Assembly: GCA_009809945.1 (NCBI GenBank)
Contig: WTPW01000496.1
Location: 84,116-148,115, forward strand
Source: Gigaspora margarita
Lineage: Eukaryota > Glomeromycota > Glomeromycetes > Diversisporales > Gigasporaceae
Direction of reading: 5' to 3'
Length of the DNA stretch: 64,000 nucleotides
Made by a program: the position numbers and the translations under genes. Below, in pieces: positions 33,186 to 44,909 of this stretch; position 1 is the first letter of the stretch; each line of letters begins with the position of its first letter. The notes below the pieces were generated by a model that was not told the origin of the DNA, ran no database searches, and was given only the letters and a program-made list of their open reading frames with translations.

Positions 33186-33752
33186 TCATTGAATTCTCCT
33201 ATTCCCATAAAAATCCCCATAATATAATTTCATGATCCAAAAATAAGAAACATCTACAAAAATACTAATAAGAAACCTACTTAACCTATTTCCTTTCTGT
33301 AATCTGGCCCATTCCAATCTCAAATCATCTTTTTCTTTACTCCAAAATAAAGCCTCTAACATTCTCCAAACACTATCTGTACAAGTTCCACTTTTATCAA
33401 TTCCCCAACCCCATTGTTGATTTCCTCCACATGTTATATAAAAATCATTTAATCTTAAGTCGTTCTTTGGTAAGTAAAAATTTGTGATTCGATATTTTTT
33501 GCAAAGAGTTGGAGTGAACAGATCGATGATTGTACCATAAGTTGGAGGTACAGGACATGAATGAACTAAGAATGTATGGTTTGAGACGGTTGTTACAAGA
33601 AGGCCGACGTGTTCGAGGACCATACCGGATTTATAATGTGGTTCATGAATTGCCACAGCAGCTGATATTACTTTTTCAGAAAGGTACTGAGATTCAAGAT
33701 GCGGTGTTATGAAAGGGATATTGTTAAAGATCAATGATGTGTAAACAGACAT
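33186..33752 (-). CDS. protein of unknown function, possible permuted papain-like fold
   Basis: A single 188-codon frame on the minus strand with an early ATG, gene-like composition and no breaks, in contrast with its repeat-rich surroundings. I do not recognise the family. An EHVGLLV segment puts His at residue 48 at the start of a likely beta strand, with FLVHSCP following at 61-67. GTCTDSVWRMLEAL puts Cys at residue 124 at the start of a likely helix. That His-then-Cys order resembles permuted NlpC/P60 or LRAT-like hydrolases and acyltransferases (inference from motif layout only). Residues 157-178 (FLISIFVDVSYFWIM) are hydrophobic and may anchor the protein in a membrane. It converges with the OXNAD1-type gene. 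Confidence 0.7.
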   Translation of the reverse strand: MSVYTSLIFNNIPFITPHLESQYLSEKVISAAVAIHEPHYKSGMVLEHVGLLVTTVSNHTFLVHSCPVPPTYGTIIDLFTPTLCKKYRITNFYLPKNDLRLNDFYITCGGNQQWGWGIDKSGTCTDSVWRMLEALFWSKEKDDLRLEWARLQKGNRLSRFLISIFVDVSYFWIMKLYYGDFYGNRRIQ

Positions 33753-34849
33753 GTTAGGTAATGATATCTTTTATAATATAGAGAGCGCACGTTATTAAAG
33801 GAATATATAAATAAATTACATTTGATCGATTCGAAAAATAATTATAATTTACCTACTTGCTTTTTTTACTGGCAAATTTTACTTTAACTACCAAAGCCCC
33901 ATATATAAATACATTTATTTGTATAGACCAAGACCTTGTACATACGTACAACATTTTGAACGAGACATCTATTAAATTTGCCAATTTAGAAAGTTCTTCA
34001 AGGTAAATAGCTAATTCAGTATTTTCAGCCATGCTTAGTCATTGAAATTCATTGTAAATTTACAAAAATTTACAAAGATGAATTCAAAGATGACATGTGA
34101 AAATCTAAATGTCAGATGTGCTGACACATACACGAAATTTTGACAATTGAACACGAGGTCTCTACTTATTATAGTCAATAGATATCTATGTGGATTGTTT
34201 TATTCGCGAACTTTCTTTAAATATTTTGAACATTAACGTTAATGTCGAGTGCGACTAAGCCAGCGACTTGGTGATCGTCGGCTTAGAGATCATCTATTAT
34301 TTAGTTTGGATATAATGATTTCATCATAGTAAAACTTTTATATACCCATCCTTTTTTCGAAATTTAATATAAAGTGTCGATATAAAAAAACTCACTGTAT
34401 CAACATTTTGAACAAATGTTGATATAACGATAACAAGAGTAATGTGTACAATATTTTATCTATTATGAAATTTTTTTTTTTTTATTGTTATTAAGACGAG
34501 GGTTTATTTATTTGTATAACTGGATTCATTACAAACTTTAGCTCCCCTTTAGGACTAACACTATATTTACAAGAATGAGGCTTAGGCTATTTTATGATGT
34601 AAAAACCTATTTGAATTTATATCTCACATGGATTTGTAATACAGTATGTCAATATTTTTTATATATTCGCAACAACTTTTATACAACTATATACTTTATT
34701 ATATATAGTATTAACATTATTATTATTTGATCTATCATGAAATAATTTATACATCATGTTGTCGCGCCTGCTGCAGATCATAAAATCATTAGTTAGGGTT
34801 AGGGTGGGGTAAAGATTTTGTGTAGGTGAACATAGTGAAGTTTATTTTG
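33753..34849. other. gene-free stretch
   Basis: Presumed promoter of the minus-strand gene near 33760-33850. Around 34290-34460 lies a small unit (GGATATAATGATTTCATCAT ... GTTGATATAACGATAAC) like the one at 13090-13320, an eroded DNA element. A GGTTAGGGTT-like word at 34795-34805 is isolated. Confidence 0.4.
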
Positions 34850-34859
34850 ATTGGTTGTT

Positions 34860-35400
34860 AAAACACCCGGAAAAAATGTTGATCTGACCAAATTCAATGA
34901 AATTTTTTTATTGGATTCTATGGATTCATAGAATTCAAATAAAAAATTTTTATCGAATTTTGATCAGGTGGTTGTAGAGATATCTTCGCTCAAATTTTTT
35001 AAAAAAATTGGTATAGCTTCTATTTTGATAGATGTTTTGACTTTTCTTTAAATTTTAGCAAAGATATCTCCACAACTACCTGACCAAATTCAATAAAAAT
35101 TTTTATATTTGAACTTTATGGATCTATAAAATTCAAATAAAAAATTTTTCATTAAATTTGGTTAGGTGGTTGTGGAAAAATCTGCGCTAAAAGTTAGAAA
35201 AAAGTCAAAATGTCTATCAAAATAGATGCTATGCCAATTTTTTTAAAAAATTTGAGCAAAGATATCTCCACAACCACCTGATCAAATTCAATGAAAATTT
35301 TTTTATTTGAATTTTATGGATCCATAAAATTCAAATAAAAAAATTTTTATCAAATTTGGTCAGGTGGTTGTGAAGATATCTTTGCTCAAAGGTTTGAAAA
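34860..35400. repeat. alternating direct/inverted repeat cluster
   Basis: The word CAGGTGGTTGT or its reverse ACAACCACCTG recurs at about 34966, 35075 (reverse), 35165, 35272 (reverse) and 35361, each with AAATTCAATGAAAATTTTT-like and GATATCT-like companions. This builds nested palindromes over about 540 bp. The outer ends were not fixed. Confidence 0.65.
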
Positions 35401-36401
35401 TTTTTATTTTTCTTTTTGGTAAATCATTTGATAGACAGTTCAAGAAATTGTAATTCTGGGTTATACAAATGGAGTAGACCTGTCCGGTGTTATTACACAA
35501 TTGAGTGATTAACAAAAAAGAAGATCACTTGACTTTTTTGAAAAATAAGAATACATGTGATCAACTATAATTAGTTGATTATAGGGTCATCATAGCAATA
35601 GATTGCTATAAAATAATGTCTATATTTTTAATAATCTTATTAATATAATTATATAAAATACTATAATTCTCTAAATTTTATTAATTGAATCTAACTTTAT
35701 GCTCTAAGTAAACATGTATAGCACCAAAAATATATATAATATTTAAACTTAATTAGATAGTTTGCAGAATTCAGACTCAGATTCAAACCAGATTCAAATT
35801 TAAAGTTTGAAATATAAAAGTTTGAATCCAGTCTAATGATAAGAACAAACTTAAGTTTAACAAAAGTTTATTCTAGTCTTGGTTTGTAGGAGCACTAATA
35901 GTTATGCATTAAATTAAATATATATATATATACAGTTGCCTCTCTCTAATCTGGCCCTCTATATACTGAACTCTTTATATATTAAACTAAAACCTTTAGA
36001 ACAAATAATTTATATTTATTTACTTTGGATATACCAAATTTATATAATAAATTTTATAATCTGGATTCAAACACAAATTAATCAGTACATATTATTTTAT
36101 TTAAATAAATTTATTTATGAATTACGAATAAAATTTAAAGCACAACAAAGAAGTAGTTTATTTTCAAATTATAACAATAAATAAATAAATATATTGTATT
36201 ACCATATGTTATAAAAATATGCTACTTTTTTTGGCCAATTTGAATACAAAAAATTAGGAGTAGCTTCATTACGAAATATTTTAAGTAGCTATATATCGAT
36301 ATATAACGCATAATCAGTTTATATCAATTAAAATTAAATGTTATATATCAATTAACTTGTTATAAATCGATATATATCTATAATCAATAAATATCATAAT
36401 T
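35401..36401. other. gene-free AT-rich stretch
   Basis: At 36205-36270 the words ATATGCTACTTTTTTTGGCC and AGGAGTAGCTTC look like an eroded end of the FB2 family. No gene; the 82-codon frame at 35936-36184 is low-complexity AT-rich sequence. Confidence 0.45.
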
Positions 36402-36417
36402 AAATAAATCATTATAT

Positions 36418-37338
36418 TGGGGTGTGGCGACTTAGAGAAGTTGGTAAGTTGTCACCCCCAAGCAGCAGGTTTAGGGTTCAAATCCCACTGGTAACCTTTT
36501 GAAAAATAGACCTGTATTATGGTACTATTTCTCCTCGTAGGTCCTTTGGTACACCATCTTGAATGGGAGCCGCCGGGTGCACAAAAATCCAAGGATCAGA
36601 AAATGGATACTCGTTTGGAAGTCCTGAGTGAGAAATTAGCAAAGATCTTCAATAGTGCTACCATAATTGGAATATTGGAAACTGGAGCCAGAGAACTGGA
36701 CGACAAGATCCTTGAGAAGGGGGTCCACCAACCTGGCCGCCAGAGTTGCACCAGAGGAAAAGACATGTGTTTCGGCAACATGTACCAAAGGGAGGGAGTC
36801 CATTCGGCACCTAAAGCCAAGCTGACCAACCCTTCCAGGCTAACTGGTTTGGAAGTTTGGAGATACTAAGGAAGGACCGATAGGAAGGTTGTGGTGGGTA
36901 TCGGGATTGGAGTAAACCTCACAAGGGCGAAAATAGGTAGCGTAAGTTACCAAAGCATAGGTAATACCTGTGTGGGACAGGGACTGCTTTACTGAGTATT
37001 CTGCGAGAATAAACTAGTCCTAAGGGAATTCTGTGATACATCTGAGACTGGCCTTGACTGACTTATGTAATGGAAAACTGTACCAGTGATACAAGGAGGA
37101 CTTGGCAGAAAAAGCAGGGACCAGAAGATTTAAATAGGCAATGCCAGTATGTGGGTTGCAGGTATGGTAGCTAGTATAGGACCTTCAGGTGGCTACTTAA
37201 ATAGGCAACCAAAAGTTGCACTCTCATCAATATAACAAATACAAGGGTGCCTCTGGAGGCGCCCGTGGTCTGATTTACTTGAATAAAAGCCTTTCCCCAG
37301 AACGGAAACTTTGACATATAAAAAAAAAATAATAATAA
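36418..37338 (+). mobile_element. SINE with type-A tRNA head, full length, 16-bp TSD
   Basis: Best-preserved type-A SINE. The head GGGGTGTGGCGACTTAGAG carries an A-box-like start, and a B box GGTTCAAATCC sits at 36475-36485. The body follows, with GGGTTGCAGGTATGG at 37153-37167, and an A-rich tail after 37320. The duplications aaataaatcattatat (36402-36417) and aaataaatcgttatat (37339-37354) differ at one position. At about 920 bp it is long for a SINE, yet I see no reverse transcriptase or other domain. The 116-codon frame (36519-36869) is not conserved in the other copies. Confidence 0.85.
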
Positions 37339-37354
37339 AAATAAATCGTTATAT

Positions 37355-37887
37355 ATTTGCTAATTGATTATTATCATATTCATTAGTAGTTTTAAAATGT
37401 TTTGAAATATTTCAAAATATTTTAGAACTGAGAAAGCAAGCTGGATTAGTAGATCTGTTACCTAAGTTATACCAACTGCACATTGTACTATATTTTCGAA
37501 CTATTTTGAAATTTTGTATAAAGTATCGAAATTAATCTAAAATTTTGTATTACACAATCAGATTAGATTTTTTGTTGATAAATTAGGTCTTCTACATTGT
37601 TTTTTTCATTTTATTTTATTTTTTTATTTTTGTTTTGTTTTTTTTTGGTTTCAGTTTGTTTTTTTGCTTTTGTTTTTATTTTTTTTTATTTATTTATTTT
37701 TTAATTTTTTTCATTTTATTTTGGCACTTTACAAGAATTCTAGCCCTTTGCAAGAAAACTAACAACTTTTTAGCACTTTGCAAATACACCAATTTGACTT
37801 CACAAGCCAACTCAAACTTCTGACACTTTGCAAAAACTATTCTAAATCTTCAAGAATGCTTCTTTAGGGAAATGATTTAGTTAGGCA
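37355..37887. other. gene-free stretch, T-rich second half
   Basis: AT-rich to 37600, then T-tracts (37635-37720) leading into the degenerate ACTTTGCAA repeats listed next. Confidence 0.4.
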
Positions 37888-38660
37888 GGACCCAGACATC
37901 TCTTATATAGGTCATAACTGAATTTTGGCCAATATTGATCCAATTTGCTAAAAATAACAAAATGCATTTGTTTAAATAACTTTTGATCTAGTAATCAGAA
38001 TTGAATGAACTTTTTCTATTAGATGCACCTCACTAAGAACTTTATTTTAAAAAAAAAGTTCATTCAAATTGGACCACTGGATGCCAAGATAATTGCCAAA
38101 AACTTTTTTGGCTTCTCAAATTTTAGGGGTTTTTGCTAAAAAAATTAAGTATGACCTCTGTACTAAATGTCCAGGGCCTAGTTAGGCACAAGTTTTCACA
38201 AGTTTTCACTTATTTATTTTCTTGTTTGATACTTTTTGTTTTTGTTTTTTTTGTTTTTTTTTTAAAAAAATTATTTTTATTAATTTATTTTATTTTGGTA
38301 CTTTGTAAAAACACACTTCTTTAGAAAATAATTTAGTTAGGTGCAAGTTTTTACAAGTTTTCACAAGTTAATCTAGCACTTTACAAAACACAACTAGATT
38401 TTGACAATTTTTGAATTTGAACTTTTATTTCGAGAAATAAAGATTTAGGACTTCATTTATTTTTTTTTATTAAGCTTATATATTTTGTTTTTCAGTTTTT
38501 TTTTTTTTTATACTTATTTTTTAATTTTATTTATTTTTTTTAACTTTCTTCAAACTTTGCAAAAAACAATCTGACTTTTCTGGCACTTTACAAAAACACC
38601 AACTCTACTTCTTCACCATTTTGCAAGAACATACTAGATTCTCTGACATTTTGCAAAAAC
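37720..38660. repeat. degenerate CACTTTGCAAAAACAC repeats around a DNA element
   Basis: Words such as GGCACTTTACAAGAA, GCACTTTGCAAATACACC, GACACTTTGCAAAAACT and GGCACTTTACAAAAACACC recur irregularly on both sides of the element at 37888-38178, with CACAAGTTTTCACAAG doublets at 38190 and 38345. Probably an old minisatellite. Confidence 0.45.
37888..38178 (+). mobile_element. 290-bp dispersed DNA element, best copy, 10-bp TSD
   Basis: Ends GGACCCAGACAT and, inversely, ATGTCCAGGGCC (9 of 12 positions paired). A 10-bp duplication, tagttaggca, is at 37878-37887 and 38179-38188. TSDs of 9-10 bp would fit Mutator-like elements better than hAT (tentative). The interior has an inverted half-palindrome (GATCTAGTAATCAGAATTGA / AATTGGACCACTGGATGCCA). 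Confidence 0.75.
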
Positions 38661-38694
38661 TCTAACACTTCTGAAAAATAGTTTTTTTTTATTT

Positions 38695-39000
38695 CTTTAC
38701 TATTTTTAGGAAGTAGCGAATATGAGCAAAGAGAAAGAATAACTAACTGCAAGATGAGAAAAATAAGTGTATAGAGCTAGTATTATACAATAAAGTGTGA
38801 AAGTAGTTTAAAATATTACTATTTTTTTCATTTTCATTTTTTTTATTATTTTTTTACTTCTCTACTATTTTTAAAAAATAGTGAATATAAGCAAATATAA
38901 TAGTTAAAACAAAGAAGAAAAATAATAGCTAACTGCAAAATAAGAAAAATAAGTATATAGAGCTAGCATTATATGTCAAAGTACAAAAGTAGTTTAATTG
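38695..39000. repeat. tandem duplication, about 175-bp spacing
   Basis: Two direct copies (about 38698-38815 and 38870-39000) share AGTAGCGAATATGAGCAAA / AATAGTGAATATAAGCAAA, AGCTAACTGCAA-like words, AAAATAAGT.TATAGAGCTAG and AAGTAGTTTA. Surrounded by T-tracts. Confidence 0.6.
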
Positions 39001-39364
39001 TTTTGTTTTCATTTTTTTTTCAGGATCAGTTTTTTTGGTTTTATTTTTTTTTTTTTTGTCATAAAAAATATATAATAATATATAATAAAATATATTTAAT
39101 TTAAAATATAATATATAATAATAATAAATAAAGAAATATAAAATTTTATATTAAATTGTAAAACCTTGTGAAACTTGCAAAAATCTGTAAAATATTTAAA
39201 AATAAGTATACAGTATAATAGTATTGATTAAAATTATTATTTGTAATTTTTAATCTGATATCTATCATTTATTACTGATTATTACTAATTACTATCTTAA
39301 TTGATAGTCCTTATCAAGGGGATTTAAATCAATTACTATCCAATAACCAATAAAAATCAATAGT
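39001..39364. other. gene-free AT-rich stretch
   Basis: TAATAATA-rich, no assignable feature. Confidence 0.45.
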
Positions 39365-40830
39365 AATTCTAAAGTGATTTTTGGTTAATCAATTATAATT
39401 GCTACATAGTAAAGTTATAATTTTACTATATAAATTAATTATAAACACTTAAGTAAACTTATTCTAGAGATCGAAATATATATATTCTGAAATTTTTATA
39501 TAAATTGAATAATTTTTTATTAAGTTTGAACAAAACGAAATCTTTTCTAATGATCATCTGGACCATACTTTCTGATGGAAGAAAAACAAAAAGTTTTTTG
39601 TTGGAGCATTGCCTGTACATTAAGTATAGTAGGATAACACAGTAGATAGTTTTTATAAAGGTCAACAAACTGCTATCTGGGACTCCTTTATATATTTGGC
39701 ATGCAAGCCAAAAGCATCCGTTGTGTGAGATAACTAGCAGGGTGTCCTTGGTACAAGAAATTCTGGTAAAGAACAAAGAGCTACTCTGTCGACAAAAGCT
39801 GCTGTGGTAAAACAGTGAGAAACCACAAAAAAATGAGTTTTTCTGACTACACACTCCCTCAAGTTTGGTTGCAAGTGACGTCTCTCGCTTCTTGGATTTT
39901 TCAAAATTTTTTCCAAAAAGTAGACATCCTAGCTTACCCCTTCAAAAGATCAGTAGTGTTTATTCTTTTCATATTGGGAATACATCCCTGAGTAGAAACT
40001 AGCACAATCACAAGTACCTTCAGGTTTGTTTAGACAAACTAGAAATGATGTGTTTGAAATTTGAAGGACACGTGAAAATTTTCTCACATGGATGTTTAGT
40101 TATAGATATATTTGTTTTTTTTTGCATATAGCATTTAGATAGATGTTCTATGCAAAGTTATATATTTTTACCATCTTGTGCAGACTTTATAGCATCTTTA
40201 TTTCTTTTTCTTTTTTTACTTTTTCTTTGGTTTCATTTAAATTTATTTTTTCATTTGGTTGTAATTTTGGTTTTAACTTGGTTTTATTGTTTAGGTAGTG
40301 TAGTTTTGCCCTATTTAATCTTTATTCTTCTATATGAGAAGCTCAAGGAGGAAGTTTTTAGGAGAAATTGATTTTGAAGTAAGGTAGCTGAGGCCTGGAG
40401 TTGTTCTCTAAAAAATATATGGTTGAGTCAGTATGGCTTAGGGACTAACAAACATCAGTGCAACAACCATATCTGGATACTAGTGTAGTTATCGGGTATT
40501 AGTCTACATAAATATTAGTACTTAAATTTGTATGTACTTGTATAAAAATTGTCTAAATAAAATAGCACAAGATTGTAAAGTGAAAAAAAAATAATAATAA
40601 TTTTTTATTATTTGACTTTTAATTTTTATATTCAACAAATATGTTTTTAAAAAAAATTAATTTTTTCTATTAAAAGTAAAAATTAAAAGTCAAATAATAA
40701 AAATTTATTCAATTTATATAAAAATTTTAGAATATGTATTTTGATCTTTAGAATAAGTTTACTTAAGCACTTATGATCAAGTTATATATTAAAATTATAA
40801 CTTTATTGTCCAAAGTATAGCAAGAACATT
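39365..40830. mobile_element. fold-back element (FB family), split by a retroposon
   Basis: Left half 39365-39522 (TTGCTACATAGTAAAG, ACTTAAGTAAACTTATTC) and right half 40596-40830 (AGAATAAGTTTACTTAAGCA, ATAACTTTATTG) are inverted partners of the palindrome seen in FB1 and FB2. They are separated only by the retroposon 39523-40595. Confidence 0.6.
39523..40595 (+). mobile_element. retroposed transcript, 1.07 kb, 15-bp TSD
   Basis: Inserted with a perfect 15-bp duplication aataattttttatta (39508-39522 and 40596-40610). The right end is GTGAAAAAAAAATAAT, preceded about 20 bp upstream by AATAAAA, so a polyadenylated plus-strand transcript was reverse transcribed and integrated. A diverged copy lies at 5775-6452 in reverse. 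No long frame on the plus strand. Longer frames occur on the minus strand (for example 39459-39854), but they are antisense to the tail and I do not call them. It could be a LINE 3' part, a long SINE or a non-coding RNA retrocopy. I see no tRNA boxes. Confidence 0.7.
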
Positions 40831-41391
40831 TTATTTCTAAACAACTGGGATCTTTTTTAGTCATATGATACTGTCTGTCACACCATGTAACTACCCAATA
40901 AAAATTTGTATACTATAAAATGATGCATCTGGGATTTCTGAATTTACTAATTTTTTCCTCAAGTTACCTTTGGTTGAATGCAAATTTTATTTTTCATTGG
41001 TAATTTACTGATCAGTTAAAAAATTTTTTAAAATATTACTTTTCAAAGGACTTCAACCAAAATTTGCATTTTGAACTCCTGATTACTATATTGAATTAGC
41101 TAATTTAAAAAATGACTTGCAGCTTCTCATACTTTTAATAAATTTGGTAAATAGATTAAATATATTAGCGATCCTTTGATTTCACTTTTTAATACTAACA
41201 TTTTACATATTTGAATAGCCAACGCTTTATCATACTCAATGTCATAATAAAACAGCCTCCCTGTAATATTTTAGTCATAACAATACCAAGATTATAGATA
41301 TTTGCTTTAATACTTCTGGTACAATATAAAGTAAAATACTGTAAATACTTTTTATTCCATAGATACTATGTAACAACTTGTACAACACGTA
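40831..41391. other. gene-free AT-rich stretch
   Basis: No assignable feature. Confidence 0.5.
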
Positions 41392-41703
41392 CTGTATATT
41401 CCAAAAATAAGCTACTCCAAAAATAAGCTACCCTCTAATTTTTTTTAAAAATCTCAAAAAATGCGTTAGTAGTTGCTATATATAAAAGTCCAAAAATTAC
41501 TAAGTAAACCTCAAAAGTGCCATTAAGTAAACTTGTTCAGAGCATCAAAATATATTTATAACAATAATTTTACATTATTTGGACAACTTTTTATTAGTAC
41601 GTTTTTAATTTTTCAAAAAATTAACATTCAAAAATAAACTATCTCACATTTTTTTGTGTAATTTTTGGCCCAAAAAAGGTAGCTTATTTTTGGGAATATA
41701 TGG
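41392..41703. mobile_element. FB2-type MITE (TA target), 312 bp
   Basis: Ends CTGTATATTCCAAAAATAAG and, inversely, CTTATTTTTGGGAATATATGG, flanked by TA at 41390-41391 and 41704-41705. Doubled AAAAATAAGCTAC at the left end. The internal arms (GTTGCTATATATAAAAGTCC, TAAGTAAACTTGTTCAG) tie it to FB2. Confidence 0.75.
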
Positions 41704-42027
41704 TATTTATTATTTTAATAATTATATCGATTTACTTTTAATAGTATTGATCTTTTTTTTTTAAGTAAAAGAATAAACCTACCACTATTTCTACTAAAGA
41801 ATAAGCTTTTGAATTATGACAAATTTTATATTTATAGACACTAATAAGTATACCTCAAAGTGGTTATATTTAGTTAACAGATTTAGTAAAAATATAAATT
41901 AACTAAATATAATAATGTTTACATAAAAATTACTATTCTTCTAAATCATACTAATTGTTTTAATTCTATTTAAGATATTCTGTAACCATTTATATATTGA
42001 CTCAATGATTAAAAAATTTGGAAGTTC
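41704..42027. other. gene-free AT-rich stretch
   Basis: No assignable feature. Confidence 0.45.
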
Positions 42028-42270
42028 TAGAAAATGAATATATGAAAATTGTACAAATTGCATTAATATAACACATCTCTAGCTTGATGTCGAATATATG
42101 ATCTTTAAAAAAAAACACAAAGATAGATAAGTAAAAATAAGTAAGTCGATAATTGTATCAATGAATTTTAACTTAAAGCTACAAAATACGAAGATATTAT
42201 TGAATGAATGGATTCTTTTCAATAAATTAGATAATATTCAAAAGATTAGTATTAGATTTTTAGACCTCAT
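42028..42270 (+). pseudogene. protein kinase N-terminal remnant
   Basis: Reads YENCTNCINITHL near 42032 and NEWILFNKLDNIQKIS near 42205-42255. These parallel the ribbon (YGKCTHCINITHI) and pre-kinase segment (MKWILLNKLNNIKKIGEGG) of the pseudogene at 29440-30850. The sequence breaks up right where the glycine loop should start. A second, shorter relic of the same kinase family. Confidence 0.65.
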
Positions 42271-42503
42271 TAGATAACTATAAAAATAATATATACATAC
42301 AAGAAGAAAAAACATATATAGTTACACATATCGATATAATTATAAATATTTTAAAAGAAGTAAATTTATATTATTTTATTATGTATAGCTTCTTTAATAA
42401 AGACTAGATAGAACAGATATCCTACTATAGCCAACTCTAGGCCACAGATAAAGTAGTCTAAGTCTTGCTTCATAATAACTTAGTAATTTTCTGTACATAT
42501 ATA

Positions 42504-42783
42504 TAGTGTTGTCACGGGACAGCTTTGGACATTGATTTGGACAATTTTGGACAATTTTGGACAATTAAATAAAGTAAAATTACTTAAAATTTTATTAAGA
42601 TAACCTATTTTAATTTTAACTGAAATGTGTTCAGCACCTAAAAAAATATATAGTTATATATTTTTTAAATAGATTTATTAATTATTAAAGCCTGGACAAG
42701 CTTTGGACAATCTTGGACGTTTGGACAATTTTGGATGTGGACAAGCCAAAAAAGGCTGTGGACAGCCAAAATGTACAACACTG
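42504..42783. mobile_element. 280-bp hAT-like MITE, copy 2
   Basis: Ends TAGTGTTGT and ACAACACTG, with an exact 8-bp duplication catatata at 42496-42503 and 42784-42791. The interior is nearly the same as 15326-15605. GGACAATTTTGGAC words are repeated inside the left end and GGACAAGCCAAAAAAGG inside the right end. Confidence 0.85.
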
Positions 42784-43318
42784 CATATATATATACATGT
42801 ATTATAAATTTCATTAGAACTTAAATAAAAAACCAAGACGTGGTCTTAGTTGTAAAACATTAAAAAAAAAAATTAATATATAAATTCTACTAATAAAATT
42901 TTTGAGCACCATAGTTATAAAGAAATTCAAGCCTACAATAATTCAAGTAATAATTAATAAATTGAAAATTGGTCTCATTTTTTAATGATGTAAAAAGATA
43001 ACAAAGTTTATTACTATTTGTAAAAAATGTACAAAAATATACATATAAATTTATTATTTTTTCTAAATAGACTTAGATCGATATTAGTTCTCTATTAATA
43101 AATTAATATAATAAATTACTGCTATGCAAATCTCTATAAATATAATCTAATTCGTGTACTATTAAATTTCTTAATATATCTTTAATTTTTAGCAATCTGA
43201 TTAAATAGATATGAATAAATTTTGTATAATTTTTAAACTTGTCAAATAAATAAAATTTATAATATTAATAATTTATATTCGAATAAATATATGCAACATA
43301 CTCTGTGATATGCTAATT
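42784..43318. other. gene-free AT-rich stretch
   Basis: No assignable feature. Confidence 0.45.
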
Positions 43319-43628
43319 CATCGCACACATATAGTTTGTAGATTTGTATAACAAAATGTTCTATATAACAAAATTTAAATTAATATAAGATTAGGATAAG
43401 GGTTAGTTAGAAGTTAAAATAAATAATAGTATATACCAAAATTTTGCAAAGAATTTTTTTTGTTAGAGTGTGAAAGGTGGTTAAGTAGATGAAATATTTT
43501 GATATTACAAATTTTAGAAAAATTTCTTTATTTTGTTATACAAAGAAAATTTGCACATTACACCTGATCTTCAAATTTAATTAGTAGATTGTTGGTACGA
43601 TATACAAGCACATCGCAGTGTGCGATGT
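43319..43628. mobile_element. inverted-repeat element with conserved internal core (copy 4)
   Basis: Ends CATCGCACAC and GTGTGCGATG are perfect inverted repeats, with ctaatt on both outer sides (43313-43318, 43629-43634), a possible short TSD. The core TTTTTTTTGTTAGAGTGTGA with AAGGTGGTT is at about 43450-43485, followed by an eroded right part. Confidence 0.65.
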
Positions 43629-43639
43629 CTAATTAAGTC

Positions 43640-43735
43640 CTTTATGTTCTAAATAAATTATTTAAACTTACATTACTAATAAAAATAAGAGCAAGACCTT
43701 GCCTTAAAAAAAAAAAAAAAAAAAAACTTACTAGA
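43640..43735 (+). mobile_element. retroposon 3' end relic with poly-A
   Basis: AATAAAAATAAGAGCAAGAC with CTTGCCTT precedes a run of about 22 A. A similar end (GAGCAAGGCCTCACCTTAAA) is at 62600-62640, and the LINE at 59443-61577 ends in an analogous GGCGAGACTGCCTAAATTT plus A-run. Only the tail region is recognisable. Confidence 0.5.
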
Positions 43736-44765
43736 TAATATTTTAAGTACAACTAACATAATGGCATATGTGATTTTGTGTATTCTCTTGAAACCACCCT
43801 TTTACCATCTAACTATATTGCTGAAAATACTGACCCAAACTTCCTTTTTACCAATCTTTGAATATTAAATAATCTATCAAAAGGATTCTTTTTGATTATA
43901 TCTTTATAGTTTATAGTTTTAAGCTAAAATTCTTTAATACAATTATTGCTGTTCTTATTTTTGTTTAAAAAATTTAAAAGTTATATTAATTTAAAAAATA
44001 TAATAAATTTAATCACTTTTGATTCTTTTAATAAATTTGTAATATAATATAATATATATTGTACTTATAGTATTATAAATACTATAATTGTATTTTTATA
44101 AAAATATTTAAAAAGTTTTATAATTAGTAGTTATGCTTCAGACTCTTAACAGATCCTGTTTCCTAGTTATGTAGTGAGTATAATTGATTGTGAGAGTAGC
44201 TTATTTTTGAAACTAGCTTATGTTTAGATCATATGAACCTTTCTCTATACCAAACAAAATCTTTTGAAACAGCCTGTTTGGATTAGAGAAAGGTGACTAT
44301 ATATATATATAAATAATTAAATCTGAATTAAGAAATTGTGAATTTCTTGTAATTATATAATAATAAAAGTTAATAAAATATTATTTTTTTAAAGTTACTT
44401 ATATTGCAAAAAATAGACCATTTCTAAAAAATAAACTATTTCAAAAAAACTCAAAAATGTCTTTGACCCAAAAATAAGCTACCTCATGATCAATAATAAT
44501 TAGTGATAGTAAATAATTTGATCATTTGCCAATTTTTTAAATGATTTCAAATAACCTTAAAATAACTAGTCATTCAAGATTATTTAAATTTTGAATTTTT
44601 AGACATAACTTTGACTAAATGACTATAGTTATTTTTAAATGACTAGGATCATTCAGATTATTAGATTATTTTGCATATAGAATTGAAACTCTAGATCACA
44701 AAAATCTGTGTAATGCTTGAAATAAATTATATAGAAATTGTAAGTCATCCAAATGACCCGTATAT
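43736..44765. other. gene-free stretch with FB2-like words
   Basis: GTAGCTTATTTTTGAAACTA (44197-44216) and AAAAATAAGCTACCTC (44470-44485) are loose FB2 end motifs. 44510-44660 holds CATTTGAA/AAATGATT words also seen at 51180-51290. No gene. Confidence 0.4.
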
Positions 44766-44909
44766 AGAGTTCTGATTCAATGAATATTATATTCAAATAT
44801 TCACTGAATGTTTGAATATTTGAATACATAAAATTTTTACCAAATAAATATTCAAATATTTAAAAATTTTACTAAATATATTCATTGAATATTTATTGAA
44901 TGGAAAAAA

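Noticed and set aside
39459-39854. 131-codon minus-strand gene (and 40150-40371 plus)
   Set aside because: The first is antisense to a retroposed polyadenylated transcript and runs across its boundary with the host element; the second is a hydrophobic low-complexity T-rich stretch.
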